Shown: one piece after another, positions 7,043 through 16,344 of the stretch | How positions within the stretch are numbered: the stretch's first letter is position 1 | Layout: every line of letters begins with the position of its first letter | From: Bryobacteraceae bacterium | GTDB taxonomy: Bacteria > Acidobacteriota > Terriglobia > Bryobacterales > Bryobacteraceae | NCBI GenBank assembly: GCA_025350445.1 | Contig: JANXXV010000385.1 | Coordinates: 1-18,897 of the forward strand | Reading direction: 5' to 3' | Length of the DNA stretch: 18,897 nt | The notes under the pieces: generated by a model | The model's database searches: none | What the model was told of the DNA's origin: nothing | What the model saw: the letters and a program-made list of their open reading frames with translations, nothing else | Translations under genes and position numbers: made by a program

Positions 7043-10000
7043 GCTCTACATACTGGCCGCCTTCATCGCAGTGGCCGCTGCCGCGCGCGCCGAGCTCAGG
7101 GAATGGGTCCAGTTCGTCCAGGCCAACAACCCCATCGAGGCCATCTTCTTTAAGACCGTCACTCTGCCCGCCGGTCCGGTGCTCTCGCTGCGTCCGCCGA
7201 TAGAAACCGTGGCCGGTCTTTCCAGAGCCATCACCGCGGCACCGCAGCAGACGGAATTACTAAGCCTCCGAGCTCATGAAGAAGAGCAGCTTTTGGACTT
7301 CTCCGCGGCAACAGCCGACTGGCGCAATTACGCCGCCGCATCGGCTGACAAGTTTCAAGGGCAGGTATCACTAGCCGATTTCTACCATCGCCGCTTGCAG
7401 CCAGCCGAAGAATTGCAAGCTCTGGCGGCAGCCCGCGGCATGTCTGCATCCGCGGAAGAAAAGTTTACCGAACCCGCGCAGCAACGCTCGTGGAAACTCT
7501 TCGATCGCTCGCTGGCGTTGGCAAGCGCGCAAGCACTCCCCGCCGAGGCGGCCACCGGAATCTATCGGGACTGGCTCGGGCGCTATCCAGCCGAACCGTC
7601 CGTCTACACCCGCTTCTTCGACTTCCTGAACACCACCAACCAGCTTGCGGCAGCCGAAGCACTGCTCACTGACTACCAGAGGGCGTTCCCGGCCGACCTG
7701 GCCTTTCCGTTGCGCGCCCGAGCCACCATCGCGCAGCAGCGGGGAACCGCGGCGCAGGCGGTAGCCATCTACGATGGCGCTTTCCAGCCGCTATGGCCAC
7801 CTGCCGTGATGGCGAACTACTTCGCGCTGCTTGCCGAAACACGTGGTCTGCGCAAGTATTTAGAAAACGCGCGCAATGCCGCCGCCGCAAATCCAGCGGA
7901 CATCCTTCCGGCAACGCGCCTTTTCTACTACTATCAGCAACAAGGAAATTTACCGCAGGCCGAACGTGCGCTGCTGGAATACCAGGCACGCAAGCAATCC
8001 TTCACCGCGGACGAACGTTATACGTTAGCCAAACTCTTTGAGGCTGTCCATAGCTATAGCGCCGCGGCGAAGAATTATTTCGCGTTAGCCAATCTGCAAA
8101 CCGCAACCTCCGCGCAGACTGAGAGAGGTCTGTCCGGCCTGATCGAAATTCTGTTCACCGCGCCCGAGCAGCCAATCCAAATAGGCGCGGGCGATCTTTC
8201 TTACTATAAAGAAGTCGCCACCATGGACCCGTACCCCGGCGCGCTGAACGGTTTTCTTTCTCTGCTGTTCAACACGACTAGCCCGGGCAGAAACTTCGCG
8301 GAACAGGAACAGGCTTCGGTGGCCTATTTTCACCGTGCCAAAGCTTCCGAATTCCTCACCGCATTCGATTCCCGTTTCCCGAAATCGGAAGACCGTCCAC
8401 GTCTGCACGCGAAGCTGATCGAAGCCTATGCAGCCTATGGGGACAATGACGGCGTAGTGCGCCAAGGCAGTCAATTTCTCACCAGCTTTCCCAATGCCGG
8501 CGAACGCACGGACGTCTCGCTGGCGATTGCCGATGCCCACGCCCGCCGCAAGCAAACCAAAGAAGAGTTCGCGGTCTACGATGCTCTGCTGAAGGAATTG
8601 GGCGCCGCGGCCGGCGGCATGCCCATCGGTGTGGTGCCGGCGAAATCAGCTGCGGAGACAGCGCCATCACCCGACGGACAGGAAGAAAGGAAGCCCGCGG
8701 CCTCTCCAGCTCGATCTCCAAACTACGCCAGGATTCTTGATCGCTACATCGGGCGTCTGGTCTCGTTGAAGCGTCCCAAGGATGCCCTCGCGCTTTACCG
8801 CGGCGAGATCGACCGCAACCCGAACGACCCGGGACTTTACGAACGGCTCGCGGTTTTCCTCAACCAGAACAAGCTGGCCGCCGATCTGGAACAAACCTAT
8901 ATCCGCGCCACGCAGCAGTTCCAAGACCGCACCTGGCATCACAAACTGGCGCGCTGGTACTTGCGGCAAAAGCAATCGGCGCAATTCGACAAACTGACGA
9001 AGGACATCGCAGGCGTCTTCACCGGCACGGACCTTGAAACATACTTCCGGGAGGTAATCGGGCAGAGCACGATCGACCCTCTGTTGTACCGGCAAGTGAA
9101 TCTGTACGCGTATCAACGCTTCCCGCACGACATGGTCTTCGTCAAGAATTTGTTGCGAGCCTACACCACCAAAGGCACGGTGGACAACGCCGCTTGGGAA
9201 CGCCTGCTGCGCAACAACTGGTATTACGATGAAGCGCTCCGTTCGCAGTTCTTCGAATACCTCTCGCGCAGTAACAAGCTTGACGCTGAGCTAGCGGGCC
9301 TTCGCCGTCTCACCGGCGCCACTGCTTCCGACCGTGCCGCCACCCAGGTCATAGCGGAGGCGCAAGCATGGAGTTGTCACTTTGAAGAAGCCGCACCGCT
9401 GCTGCGGACCATCGCCCTCAATTACCCTGCCGAAGCCGCGCTCGGCGATCGCACTGCGTCTATACACCGGTCGCTTCTGGGTACTGACGCCGCTGCCGCT
9501 ATCGAAGACAAGCTGAGCCGCGCCAATCCGCGGGACACGCAAACACTCACGCGCATCGGTGAGATTTACGCCGATAAAGAACAGTTCGACAAAGCCCGCG
9601 CATACTGGAATCGCATTGCCACAGTGGAACCCGGCCGAGCCGACGGCTATCTGGAAGCCGCCACTGTTTTCTGGGACTATTTCCTATACGACGACGCGCT
9701 CCGCCTGATTGCCGACGGACGCAAGCAGTTCAAACAAACGGCGCTGTTCGCCTTCGAAGCCGGGGCTATCCACGAAAGCAAGCGCGACTACCCGAAGGCC
9801 ATCGCCGAATACATGCAAGGCGCCGGCGAGGCGTCTCCTTCGCAAGCGCGGCTGTTGTTGCTGGCGCGCCGTCCGGCACTTCGCCCCATCATTGAGGATG
9901 CAACGCAGAAGCTGGCGGCCGGCCCCAATCCCGCCGTGTCCGCCTTCGCGCTGCGCGTGGCCGTTCTGGAAAATCAGGACCGGCTGCCCGAGCTGACCGG

Positions 10001-13000
10001 CTATTTATCCGCGGTCGCGAGTGCCGCAAACTCCTTGGAGCTTCTGGCACGCATCGATACCATAGCTGAACGGCAAGGCTTTGACGGCGTTCGTGAGCAA
10101 TCGCTGAACCGGCAGATTGCAATCACCACTGATCCTGTCGATCGCATGCGCCTCCGCCTTAGACTGGTCCGTTTTTACGAATCGAAGCCGGACGTTAACG
10201 CAGCTGCCCGAACCATCGACGCCGTTTATAACGACAATCCGCAAATCCTGGGCGTGGTCCGCGCGGCGGTAGATTTTTACTGGCGAAACAAACTAGGCAA
10301 GAACTCCGTTGACGTCCTGGAACGCGCCGCCGCCATTGCTAATGCCGCGCTGAAGCGCTCGTTCACCCTTGAGGCCGCGCATAAAGCTACGGAAAGTGCC
10401 GACTATCAACGCGCTCGCCGCTTCCTGAATCCCATGCTGGCGGCGGAGCCAATCGCATCGGACTTAGTGGCGGCGATGGCCGATACGTATGCCCGCGAAG
10501 GGGACGACAAATCGCTGCGCACGTTCCTGGACGCCAGTTTGCAAAAGGCCGGCAAGACGGAGCAATCCACCGCGATCCGCCGCAGCCTGGTGCCGGTGCT
10601 TACGCGACTGAAAGATTATCCGGCCGCTACATCCCAATACATCGAGATCATCAATCGCTACCCGGAAGATCCGGGGGTTGTGCAGGAAGCGGCCGCTTAT
10701 GTGCGCAAGAACAGCCGCGTGCAGCAACTAAGCGCGTACTATGAAAAAGCTGTTGCCGATTCGCCGCGCGATGCCCGCTGGCCCATGGTGCTGGCCCGGC
10801 TGAATACAGAGTTGGAAAACTTTCCCGCGGCGGTGGAGGCGTATAACCGTGCGATTGCCTTGCGGCCGGACCGGACCGATCTTTACACCGCGATGGCTTC
10901 GCTGGAAGAGCGCTTGCTGCATTTCGACAACGCGGCGAAGGCCTATACAAAGTTGTATGAGCTCACATTTCACAATCCGCAGTGGATGGTGAAGCTGGCC
11001 GAAACCCGCGCCCGCCAATCGCAACCGGATGCGGCCGTCAAAGCGCTCCGCGCGGCCTTCCTGGACGGAGGCTCCACAAAATCGCAGGATTACTTTGAAG
11101 TGGCGCGCAAGCTGGAGTCCTGGAATATGCTGCCGCAAGCGAAGGAGTTCGCCGGGCAGGGTCTGAAGTCAGTGTCGAAAGACGATTTCGAAGCACTGCG
11201 GTTTTACGTCCATCTAGCCGCCCGTCTGCGAACGTACGATGCAGCCTATCAATTGACGGCGAAACTGATTCCGCCGGAAGTGCGACTTGCCTTAGCCGAC
11301 GAGATGGCCACGGTAGCCAGGCAATACTTTACTCCTGAAGAACGCACCGCCTTCGGAGCGTTTCTGCAAAAGATCCGCGTCCAGCCTCCTGCTATGGATT
11401 TGACCGCAGCCGCGCAAACAGCCGGCCTCGACGATCTTTCAGTCCGCTGGCTGCAGGCGGCGTTGATCGGGAAGCCTAATGCCGAATCCAAAGATCAACT
11501 GCTTCCGAGGCTGGCGGCATTGCAAGGCGCCCGCATGCGCTTCGACGATTTAGGCAAAGCGATAGAAGCCTTTTGGAAGGCCTACCCGCAGGACGACGGA
11601 AAAGATCAATTGCTGGTGCAGGCCGCCGAGGCATACCACCAGGCTGGAAGTCCCCGCGAGGAACTGCGGGTCTTAACGCTGCTGAATGATCGCGGCATGC
11701 TCTCCGGACCATCCGCGCAGCGCTTCAGCAAATTGCTCCGCGCCACCTCGCCGGAAAAGCTGGTGGCACTTGCGCAAAGCGGCAGGTCAGACGAACTTCG
11801 CGACGGCGCAGCCACCAGCGCAATCTCCGGCACGGATGCCGCCTTGGCACTGCGCGCCATAGCCGCGCGCGGCACTGGTCTGCCGGCAGTCTGGACGAAG
11901 GCGTATACCGCACTGGCCGGCCTCTATTTCGCCCGCACCACCCCTGAGGTTGATGCCGCCTTTCAATCTGCCCTGGGACCAAATACCATTGGCGAACAAC
12001 TGGGACATCCAGTGGCCCGCGATCGGCAATTGGCTGGCGACCAGTGGTTCTATTACGGTTCGCGTTACGGCGAATATCTGGCTGTTACCAAGCAGCCCAA
12101 TGCGGACGACTATCTTCCGGCAGCGTTGGAGGGCACGCCCGCCAACGGCGGAGCGTACTTTAAGCTCGCTGAATACTATCGCGAATCCGGCGCTGCGGCA
12201 AACGCACTGGAAGATTACGGACATGCTTTGCAGTTCAATCCAAACCGCGGCGACGTCCACAGCCGCATCGCGGAAATTCTTTGGGCACAAGGAAGACAGG
12301 ACGAAGCCAGAGCCCATTGGAAGCTGGCGTTCCAAATGTTCGCCGTGCAGCAGGACCTGCGGCGCGTTCCGGAGAGCTTCTGGAACGACGTGCAGTCCAC
12401 GCTGGAAGCGGTAGGCAAATATAAAGTACTGGCCGATGTGCGGCCCGATATCGACCGCCTGCTTCGAACCTATATTTATCGCAACGGTCTATACCGCGTG
12501 GATCCTCTGCTGCAGGGAGTATTAGCGGCGTCACCGACTCCTGCCGAAGGAATCCGTTGGATCACCGACCTCTCACGCCGCGCCACCGATCCGGTCAATT
12601 TCCTGGGCGTCATCGTGTCCGCCGAATGGCTGCCTGCGTCCGGCAAGGAGATTGTATATCAGAGGCTTCTGGAAACGGCTGACCTCAAACTTTCACAGGC
12701 ACGCGGGGATGCCCGGCGTGACGCGCTACAGAATAAGCGCCACTATCAGTTGGAATGGATCGAGTCGCTGGTCAGCGCGAAGCAGACCCAACGCGCGCAA
12801 GCTGCCCTGGCCACGCTGGACTCCGATGCAATGCGCGAACAGCCCGATCCAGTAATTTCACTGGAGGTAAGGACCGCGGCCCAATCCGGCGCTCTGGAAG
12901 CGCTGCTGACCCGCTATGCTGCAACTAAACCGCCGCTCGATCTGCTTCGCAACAGCGCCGGTACACTTCGAACGGCAGGCGATGCAGCATCGGCCCGCCG

Positions 13001-13961
13001 CGTTCTGGAGTTTGTTTACACAACGGAGCTGGAGGCGTCTTCGCCCGCGCCGCCATCGTTCCTGGGCCTGGCTGAAGTGCGTCTGGAAAATCAGGACGCG
13101 GCCTCGGCGGTGGTTCTTCTGTACCGGATGACGCTGGTTTCCGGCGAGCCCTTTGAAAATCTGGAGGCGGCCTCGGCGTTATTAGAAAAGTTCGGCCGCA
13201 CGAAAGAAGCGATAGATTTCCGCACCACCCGTGCCCAAGCGGCCCCGTGGGACAAAGCGTCGTTAGTAGCGCTTCAATCGGACACAGGTGACGCCGCGGA
13301 GCTGCAGACGCTTGCATCCGCGGCTGATACCCCGTATGCGAATCGCGTCACTGCGGCTTCGATGCTATCGAAGCTTTCCGCTGCCAAAGCGCCACTTGGT
13401 TCCGGTGAGTTGGATCTGCTGGCAGCCAGCGCTGCCATTGATCCAGCGGCGGCCGAGCGCCCCTACTACTGGCATGCCCGCATGAAGGCCGCCGCACAAC
13501 CGGTAAGCAACGACGTAAAGGCGAGGTTGCTTCGTGGCGCGCTGGAAATCGACCCGCAATCGAATCAGCCCCGGCTTCCCTTGTTCCAGGCGGCGGTGGC
13601 GCTGAATCGTAATCAGACCGCCATCGGCGCGCTTATGCCGCTCGCCCGAAGTCAGCAGAAGTTTGAACTGGAATCCGCCGGCAATCTTAAATTTCTCAGC
13701 GAAGAGTTCCTCTCCTCCACATTTCTACCCGCCAAGGATCGTGCGCGGATCGCCCGCGAAGCGGCAGGCGTGTTCCGCAAGCTGGATGCCCCACAGCCTG
13801 CACTCACACTGCTGCGCATCGCGCAATACCTTGATCCAACGGCGCAGACCGGCTTGGCCGCCTTTGAGGCAGAGCAAAAACGGCTCGCGGAGAATGAACT
13901 GCGCCGTCCCGTCATCACTAAGAATCTGGAACAGGAGCGCAACGTGCGTCCGCGCCTATGA
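7026..13961 (+). CDS. giant secreted tetratricopeptide-repeat protein, 2311 residues
   Basis: A single uninterrupted frame from TTG 7026, chosen because of the consensus Shine-Dalgarno and because it begins with a clear signal peptide (MKSSRKLYILAAFIAVAAAA, ending ARA-E). It overlaps the vWA gene by 17 bases. The mature protein is almost wholly paired alpha helices of TPR type. Clear examples are near residues 570-630 (ALALYRGEIDRNPNDPGLYE), 840-935 (IGEIYADKEQFDKARAYW), 1250-1345 (AAVEAYNRAIALRPDRTDLY) and 1708-1770 (GAYFKLAEYYRESGAAANAL, then QFNPNRGDVH). A Pro/Ser/Ala-rich linker at about 535-568 separates an N-terminal solenoid from the rest. No catalytic domain or transmembrane segment is visible after the signal peptide. 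It is probably a scaffold of about 250 kDa in the periplasm or at the surface. TPR proteins of this length with a Sec signal are rare, and neighbouring vWA and propeller proteins suggest a large complex. The exact partner is not shown by the sequence. Confidence 0.9.
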   Translation: MKSSRKLYILAAFIAVAAAARAELREWVQFVQANNPIEAIFFKTVTLPAGPVLSLRPPIETVAGLSRAITAAPQQTELLSLRAHEEEQLLDFSAATADWRNYAAASADKFQGQVSLADFYHRRLQPAEELQALAAARGMSASAEEKFTEPAQQRSWKLFDRSLALASAQALPAEAATGIYRDWLGRYPAEPSVYTRFFDFLNTTNQLAAAEALLTDYQRAFPADLAFPLRARATIAQQRGTAAQAVAIYDGAFQPLWPPAVMANYFALLAETRGLRKYLENARNAAAANPADILPATRLFYYYQQQGNLPQAERALLEYQARKQSFTADERYTLAKLFEAVHSYSAAAKNYFALANLQTATSAQTERGLSGLIEILFTAPEQPIQIGAGDLSYYKEVATMDPYPGALNGFLSLLFNTTSPGRNFAEQEQASVAYFHRAKASEFLTAFDSRFPKSEDRPRLHAKLIEAYAAYGDNDGVVRQGSQFLTSFPNAGERTDVSLAIADAHARRKQTKEEFAVYDALLKELGAAAGGMPIGVVPAKSAAETAPSPDGQEERKPAASPARSPNYARILDRYIGRLVSLKRPKDALALYRGEIDRNPNDPGLYERLAVFLNQNKLAADLEQTYIRATQQFQDRTWHHKLARWYLRQKQSAQFDKLTKDIAGVFTGTDLETYFREVIGQSTIDPLLYRQVNLYAYQRFPHDMVFVKNLLRAYTTKGTVDNAAWERLLRNNWYYDEALRSQFFEYLSRSNKLDAELAGLRRLTGATASDRAATQVIAEAQAWSCHFEEAAPLLRTIALNYPAEAALGDRTASIHRSLLGTDAAAAIEDKLSRANPRDTQTLTRIGEIYADKEQFDKARAYWNRIATVEPGRADGYLEAATVFWDYFLYDDALRLIADGRKQFKQTALFAFEAGAIHESKRDYPKAIAEYMQGAGEASPSQARLLLLARRPALRPIIEDATQKLAAGPNPAVSAFALRVAVLENQDRLPELTGYLSAVASAANSLELLARIDTIAERQGFDGVREQSLNRQIAITTDPVDRMRLRLRLVRFYESKPDVNAAARTIDAVYNDNPQILGVVRAAVDFYWRNKLGKNSVDVLERAAAIANAALKRSFTLEAAHKATESADYQRARRFLNPMLAAEPIASDLVAAMADTYAREGDDKSLRTFLDASLQKAGKTEQSTAIRRSLVPVLTRLKDYPAATSQYIEIINRYPEDPGVVQEAAAYVRKNSRVQQLSAYYEKAVADSPRDARWPMVLARLNTELENFPAAVEAYNRAIALRPDRTDLYTAMASLEERLLHFDNAAKAYTKLYELTFHNPQWMVKLAETRARQSQPDAAVKALRAAFLDGGSTKSQDYFEVARKLESWNMLPQAKEFAGQGLKSVSKDDFEALRFYVHLAARLRTYDAAYQLTAKLIPPEVRLALADEMATVARQYFTPEERTAFGAFLQKIRVQPPAMDLTAAAQTAGLDDLSVRWLQAALIGKPNAESKDQLLPRLAALQGARMRFDDLGKAIEAFWKAYPQDDGKDQLLVQAAEAYHQAGSPREELRVLTLLNDRGMLSGPSAQRFSKLLRATSPEKLVALAQSGRSDELRDGAATSAISGTDAALALRAIAARGTGLPAVWTKAYTALAGLYFARTTPEVDAAFQSALGPNTIGEQLGHPVARDRQLAGDQWFYYGSRYGEYLAVTKQPNADDYLPAALEGTPANGGAYFKLAEYYRESGAAANALEDYGHALQFNPNRGDVHSRIAEILWAQGRQDEARAHWKLAFQMFAVQQDLRRVPESFWNDVQSTLEAVGKYKVLADVRPDIDRLLRTYIYRNGLYRVDPLLQGVLAASPTPAEGIRWITDLSRRATDPVNFLGVIVSAEWLPASGKEIVYQRLLETADLKLSQARGDARRDALQNKRHYQLEWIESLVSAKQTQRAQAALATLDSDAMREQPDPVISLEVRTAAQSGALEALLTRYAATKPPLDLLRNSAGTLRTAGDAASARRVLEFVYTTELEASSPAPPSFLGLAEVRLENQDAASAVVLLYRMTLVSGEPFENLEAASALLEKFGRTKEAIDFRTTRAQAAPWDKASLVALQSDTGDAAELQTLASAADTPYANRVTAASMLSKLSAAKAPLGSGELDLLAASAAIDPAAAERPYYWHARMKAAAQPVSNDVKARLLRGALEIDPQSNQPRLPLFQAAVALNRNQTAIGALMPLARSQQKFELESAGNLKFLSEEFLSSTFLPAKDRARIAREAAGVFRKLDAPQPALTLLRIAQYLDPTAQTGLAAFEAEQKRLAENELRRPVITKNLEQERNVRPRL

Positions 13962-15532
13962 AACTCAAAATCGCCATCGGAACGGCAATGGCCCTCGGCG
14001 CGTGGCTGCTGGCGCAGGCCCTACAATCCACTCCGCCCCTTTCAACATACTTCCCGCAGGGGCCCTTGCTCTATGTGGAAGCACACGATTTCACCCTGCT
14101 GCTGCGCGATTGGAATGCGTCGGCGGAGAAGCGCCTCTGGCTGCGCAGCGACAATTATTCGGTCTTCTCCCGCACTCGTCTTTTCACGCGCCTGGCGGAC
14201 GCGCAAAATGAATTCGCCGCCGCTGCCGGACTTACGCCGGACATGTCGCTGGTCAATGCCCTGGCAGGCACTGAATCGGCGGTGGGCATTTACGACATCG
14301 GTAAACTCGAGTTTCTCTACATCACTCGACTTGCCGGCGCCCGTGCCGTGGAAACCGCACTTTGGAAAACGCGCACCAGCTACGAGTCACGCTCCGTTGC
14401 GGGACAGGCGTATTATGTCCGCGTGGATAGGCCTTCCAAGCGCGTTGCTGCGTTCGCATCGGTCAACGGGTTACTGCTGCTTGCCACCCGCGAAGACCTG
14501 ATCGCCGGAGCCTTGACCCTGCTAGCCAATCAACCAGGCCTCGCAATGAAGGACGAAGGCTTCTTCACCAGCGCCACCAAAGCAGCCAAAGGGCAAGGCG
14601 AAATCCGCATTGTGATGAACCTGCCGCCGTTGCTGGAAACTCCGCACTTCCGTTCCTATTGGATTCAACGAAACACTCCCATGTTGAAGCAATACACCGC
14701 GGGCATCGCGGATATTTTCCGTGAGGCGGCGCAGATTCGTGAAGAGCGCGTTCTACTCCGCGCGCAAGCCACCACCGCGGCTTCGGAATCCGCCGTTGCG
14801 CAGATCGCCGCCTACGTTCCGAATACTGCGGGACTCTACCGCGCCTGGGCCGCCCCCACCAGCGCCGAGGCAGCCGGCTTGGTCTACAGCAAGATCTACA
14901 GCCCGTCGGTCGGAGCGGCGCCGCCTTCCGAACGCGCACCCCGCGCCGCGCCGGCTGATGAAACATCCGGCAGCGAAGCGGACCTTGAAACCAGAATCGA
15001 CCAGCAACCGCTGGATCTGGGCGACCGCAATCAGCCCTACCTCGACCTCCGCGCGAAGCTTGATCCCATTCAGCTCGAGGCGATGTTGGAAGTCCAATCG
15101 AGCCGCACTTTACCGGACGGTGTGTTCGTCGTGAACCCGCGGGCAGTCGTTCTGCTGGCGGCAACAGACTGGGATGCCAACGCCATCCGCACCGAGTTCT
15201 CCCTGGCCCGCGGACGCGTATTGATACTTGCCGACACCAGGCAGATGCTGGACGCAATCACGCAGAAGCTCTCCGTGCAACCAATCCCGCAGGCCGCCGC
15301 CAGCTATTCGGCAACGTTCCGCCTGACGCAGGAACTGACGCCCTACACGAAGATGATGCGCTTAATCGATCATTCGCAAGCACCCGAAGCCGCCGGCACA
15401 GAACCGCGGTTCTTTTCACAAAACGTAGCTAGCCTCGGCCGCGCGCTAAGCCGCATGGAAACCGCCAGCATCGTAGTGCACGACACTGGAGCGTCGCTTC
15501 CGCAGACTATTATCTATAAGCTCACCAAATGA
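13958..15532 (+). CDS. secreted DUF3352-like protein of unknown function
   Basis: Last gene of the four-gene overlapping run, 524 residues; its ATG overlaps the TPR stop in ATGA (13958-13961), so translation is probably coupled. The signal peptide is about residues 1-23 (MKLKIAIGTAMALGAWLLAQ). The mature part opens with YFPQGPLLYVEAHDFTLLLR, then DW, resembling the 'substrate/particle' opening of DUF3352-type secreted proteins (LPxxxxxYVEVxDxxxLLxxW). Later segments (FLYITRLAGARAVETALW, LLLATREDLIAGALTLLANQ) give the alternating strand-helix pattern of that group. A low-complexity linker rich in Pro, Ala, Ser and Glu lies near residues 312-345. A second, related-looking half follows (YLDLRAKLDPIQLEAMLEVQ). 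No catalytic motif is recognisable. The family assignment rests on pattern memory and is tentative; secretion and operon membership are solid. Confidence 0.75.
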   Translation: MKLKIAIGTAMALGAWLLAQALQSTPPLSTYFPQGPLLYVEAHDFTLLLRDWNASAEKRLWLRSDNYSVFSRTRLFTRLADAQNEFAAAAGLTPDMSLVNALAGTESAVGIYDIGKLEFLYITRLAGARAVETALWKTRTSYESRSVAGQAYYVRVDRPSKRVAAFASVNGLLLLATREDLIAGALTLLANQPGLAMKDEGFFTSATKAAKGQGEIRIVMNLPPLLETPHFRSYWIQRNTPMLKQYTAGIADIFREAAQIREERVLLRAQATTAASESAVAQIAAYVPNTAGLYRAWAAPTSAEAAGLVYSKIYSPSVGAAPPSERAPRAAPADETSGSEADLETRIDQQPLDLGDRNQPYLDLRAKLDPIQLEAMLEVQSSRTLPDGVFVVNPRAVVLLAATDWDANAIRTEFSLARGRVLILADTRQMLDAITQKLSVQPIPQAAASYSATFRLTQELTPYTKMMRLIDHSQAPEAAGTEPRFFSQNVASLGRALSRMETASIVVHDTGASLPQTIIYKLTK

Positions 15533-15566
15533 CGCCGAGGACAACGAGCTATAACCTTATTTACCC

Positions 15567-15598
15567 GGGCACGGCGCGCGCCCCCGTCCGCGCTGCCC
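15567..15598 (+). other. GC-rich hairpin in the gap before the transpeptidase gene
   Basis: GGGCA (15567-15571), a CG bulge and GCGCG (15574-15578) pair with CGCGC (15589-15593) and TGCCC (15594-15598), around a 10-base loop. It lies 34 bases after the operon stop codon and 10 bases before the ATG at 15609. No U-tract follows, so it is not a standard intrinsic terminator. It could be a pause site or mRNA 3'-end stabiliser, or could mask the weak start region of the next gene. A TATAAC at 15550-15555 might be a -10 box, but I find no convincing -35. Confidence 0.4.
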
Positions 15599-15608
15599 GT
15601 CTCTCCAG

Positions 15609-16343
15609 ATGACACCCGCACTCGCTTTCCTGCTGCTGGGCACGCTCTACGATCAATCCATCGAAAAGCTGCTCGACACGCAGTTCCGCAACCCTGCGAT
15701 ATCGTACATCCTGCTTGATACCGCCACAGGCACACCAGTCGCAAAGCGCTGGAAAGATGCGGACCGGCCGATTCCCGCAGGGTCGTTAGTGAAGCCGTTC
15801 GTAGCGCTAGCCGCGGCTTCCAAGGGAGTGTTCCCCACACTCACGTGCGATCCAAAACAGTGTTGGTTAAAAAAAGGCCACGGCGCCATTGACGTTACCG
15901 CCGCAATCGCGCACTCTTGCAATTCGTATTTCCTGCAACTTGCACCACGCGCGAATCCGGATTTCCTCAGCCGCTTCGGGCTCGCTCCGCCGCCTGCAAA
16001 TGCGTCCGCGCAAACATGGATCGGCCTGGGCCGTGAATGGCAACTCTCGCCGCTCGCAATCGCACGCGCCTATGGCCTGCTAGCGTCATACCCGGAAGCT
16101 GCAGCCATCCGCAAAGGCATGATGCAATCCTCGCAATCCGGCACCGGCCGCGCCATTGGAACCAAGGCGCTGGTGAAAACCGGCACCGCCGCCTGCGCGC
16201 ATCCGGCCGGCCAACCGGGCGATGGATACGTCGTCGCCGTGACCAACGGCTATACGCTGCTGGTGCAAATGCACGGCGTACCCGGCGCAAGCACGGCCGC
16301 AACCGCGGGTAAGATGCTCAGCGCCATACTCAGGGGCAAGTGA
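15609..16343 (+). CDS. miniature penicillin-binding-type transpeptidase domain protein
   Basis: A 244-residue protein with the three active-site motifs of the penicillin-binding transpeptidase fold, in order: S59-L-V-K62 (PAGSLVKPF), S103-C-N105 ([12 protein letters not shown]) and K190-T-G192 (LVKTGTAAC). The segments [15 protein letters not shown] and [13 protein letters not shown] also fit the class A/B PBP core. A short hydrophobic start ([14 protein letters not shown]) suggests export. In B-type PBPs this domain alone exceeds about 280 residues, and motif spacing here is compact (41 and 85 residues), so much of the usual inter-motif sequence is missing. It has no N-terminal pedestal or glycosyltransferase. 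It may be a reduced D,D-transpeptidase or carboxypeptidase, or a penicillin-binding sensor; SxN argues against a class D beta-lactamase. Four Cys (80, 85, 104, 196) could form disulfides. The next gene starts two bases after the stop and is also a peptidoglycan enzyme. No Shine-Dalgarno is evident at the ATG, the only start in the open stretch. Confidence 0.8.
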   Translation: MTPALAFLLLGTLYDQSIEKLLDTQFRNPAISYILLDTATGTPVAKRWKDADRPIPAGSLVKPFVALAAASKGVFPTLTCDPKQCWLKKGHGAIDVTAAIAHSCNSYFLQLAPRANPDFLSRFGLAPPPANASAQTWIGLGREWQLSPLAIARAYGLLASYPEAAAIRKGMMQSSQSGTGRAIGTKALVKTGTAACAHPAGQPGDGYVVAVTNGYTLLVQMHGVPGASTAATAGKMLSAILRGK

Positions 16344-16344
16344 A

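Noticed and set aside
14565..15257. 230-residue minus-strand open frame
   Set aside because: Antisense to the DUF3352-like gene, Arg/Pro/Cys-rich with no domain, typical of a shadow frame in GC-rich DNA.
15609..16343. Class D beta-lactamase reading of the small SxxK/KTG protein
   Set aside because: The second motif is SCN, not SxV, and the flanking segments ([18 protein letters not shown]) fit penicillin-binding proteins better.
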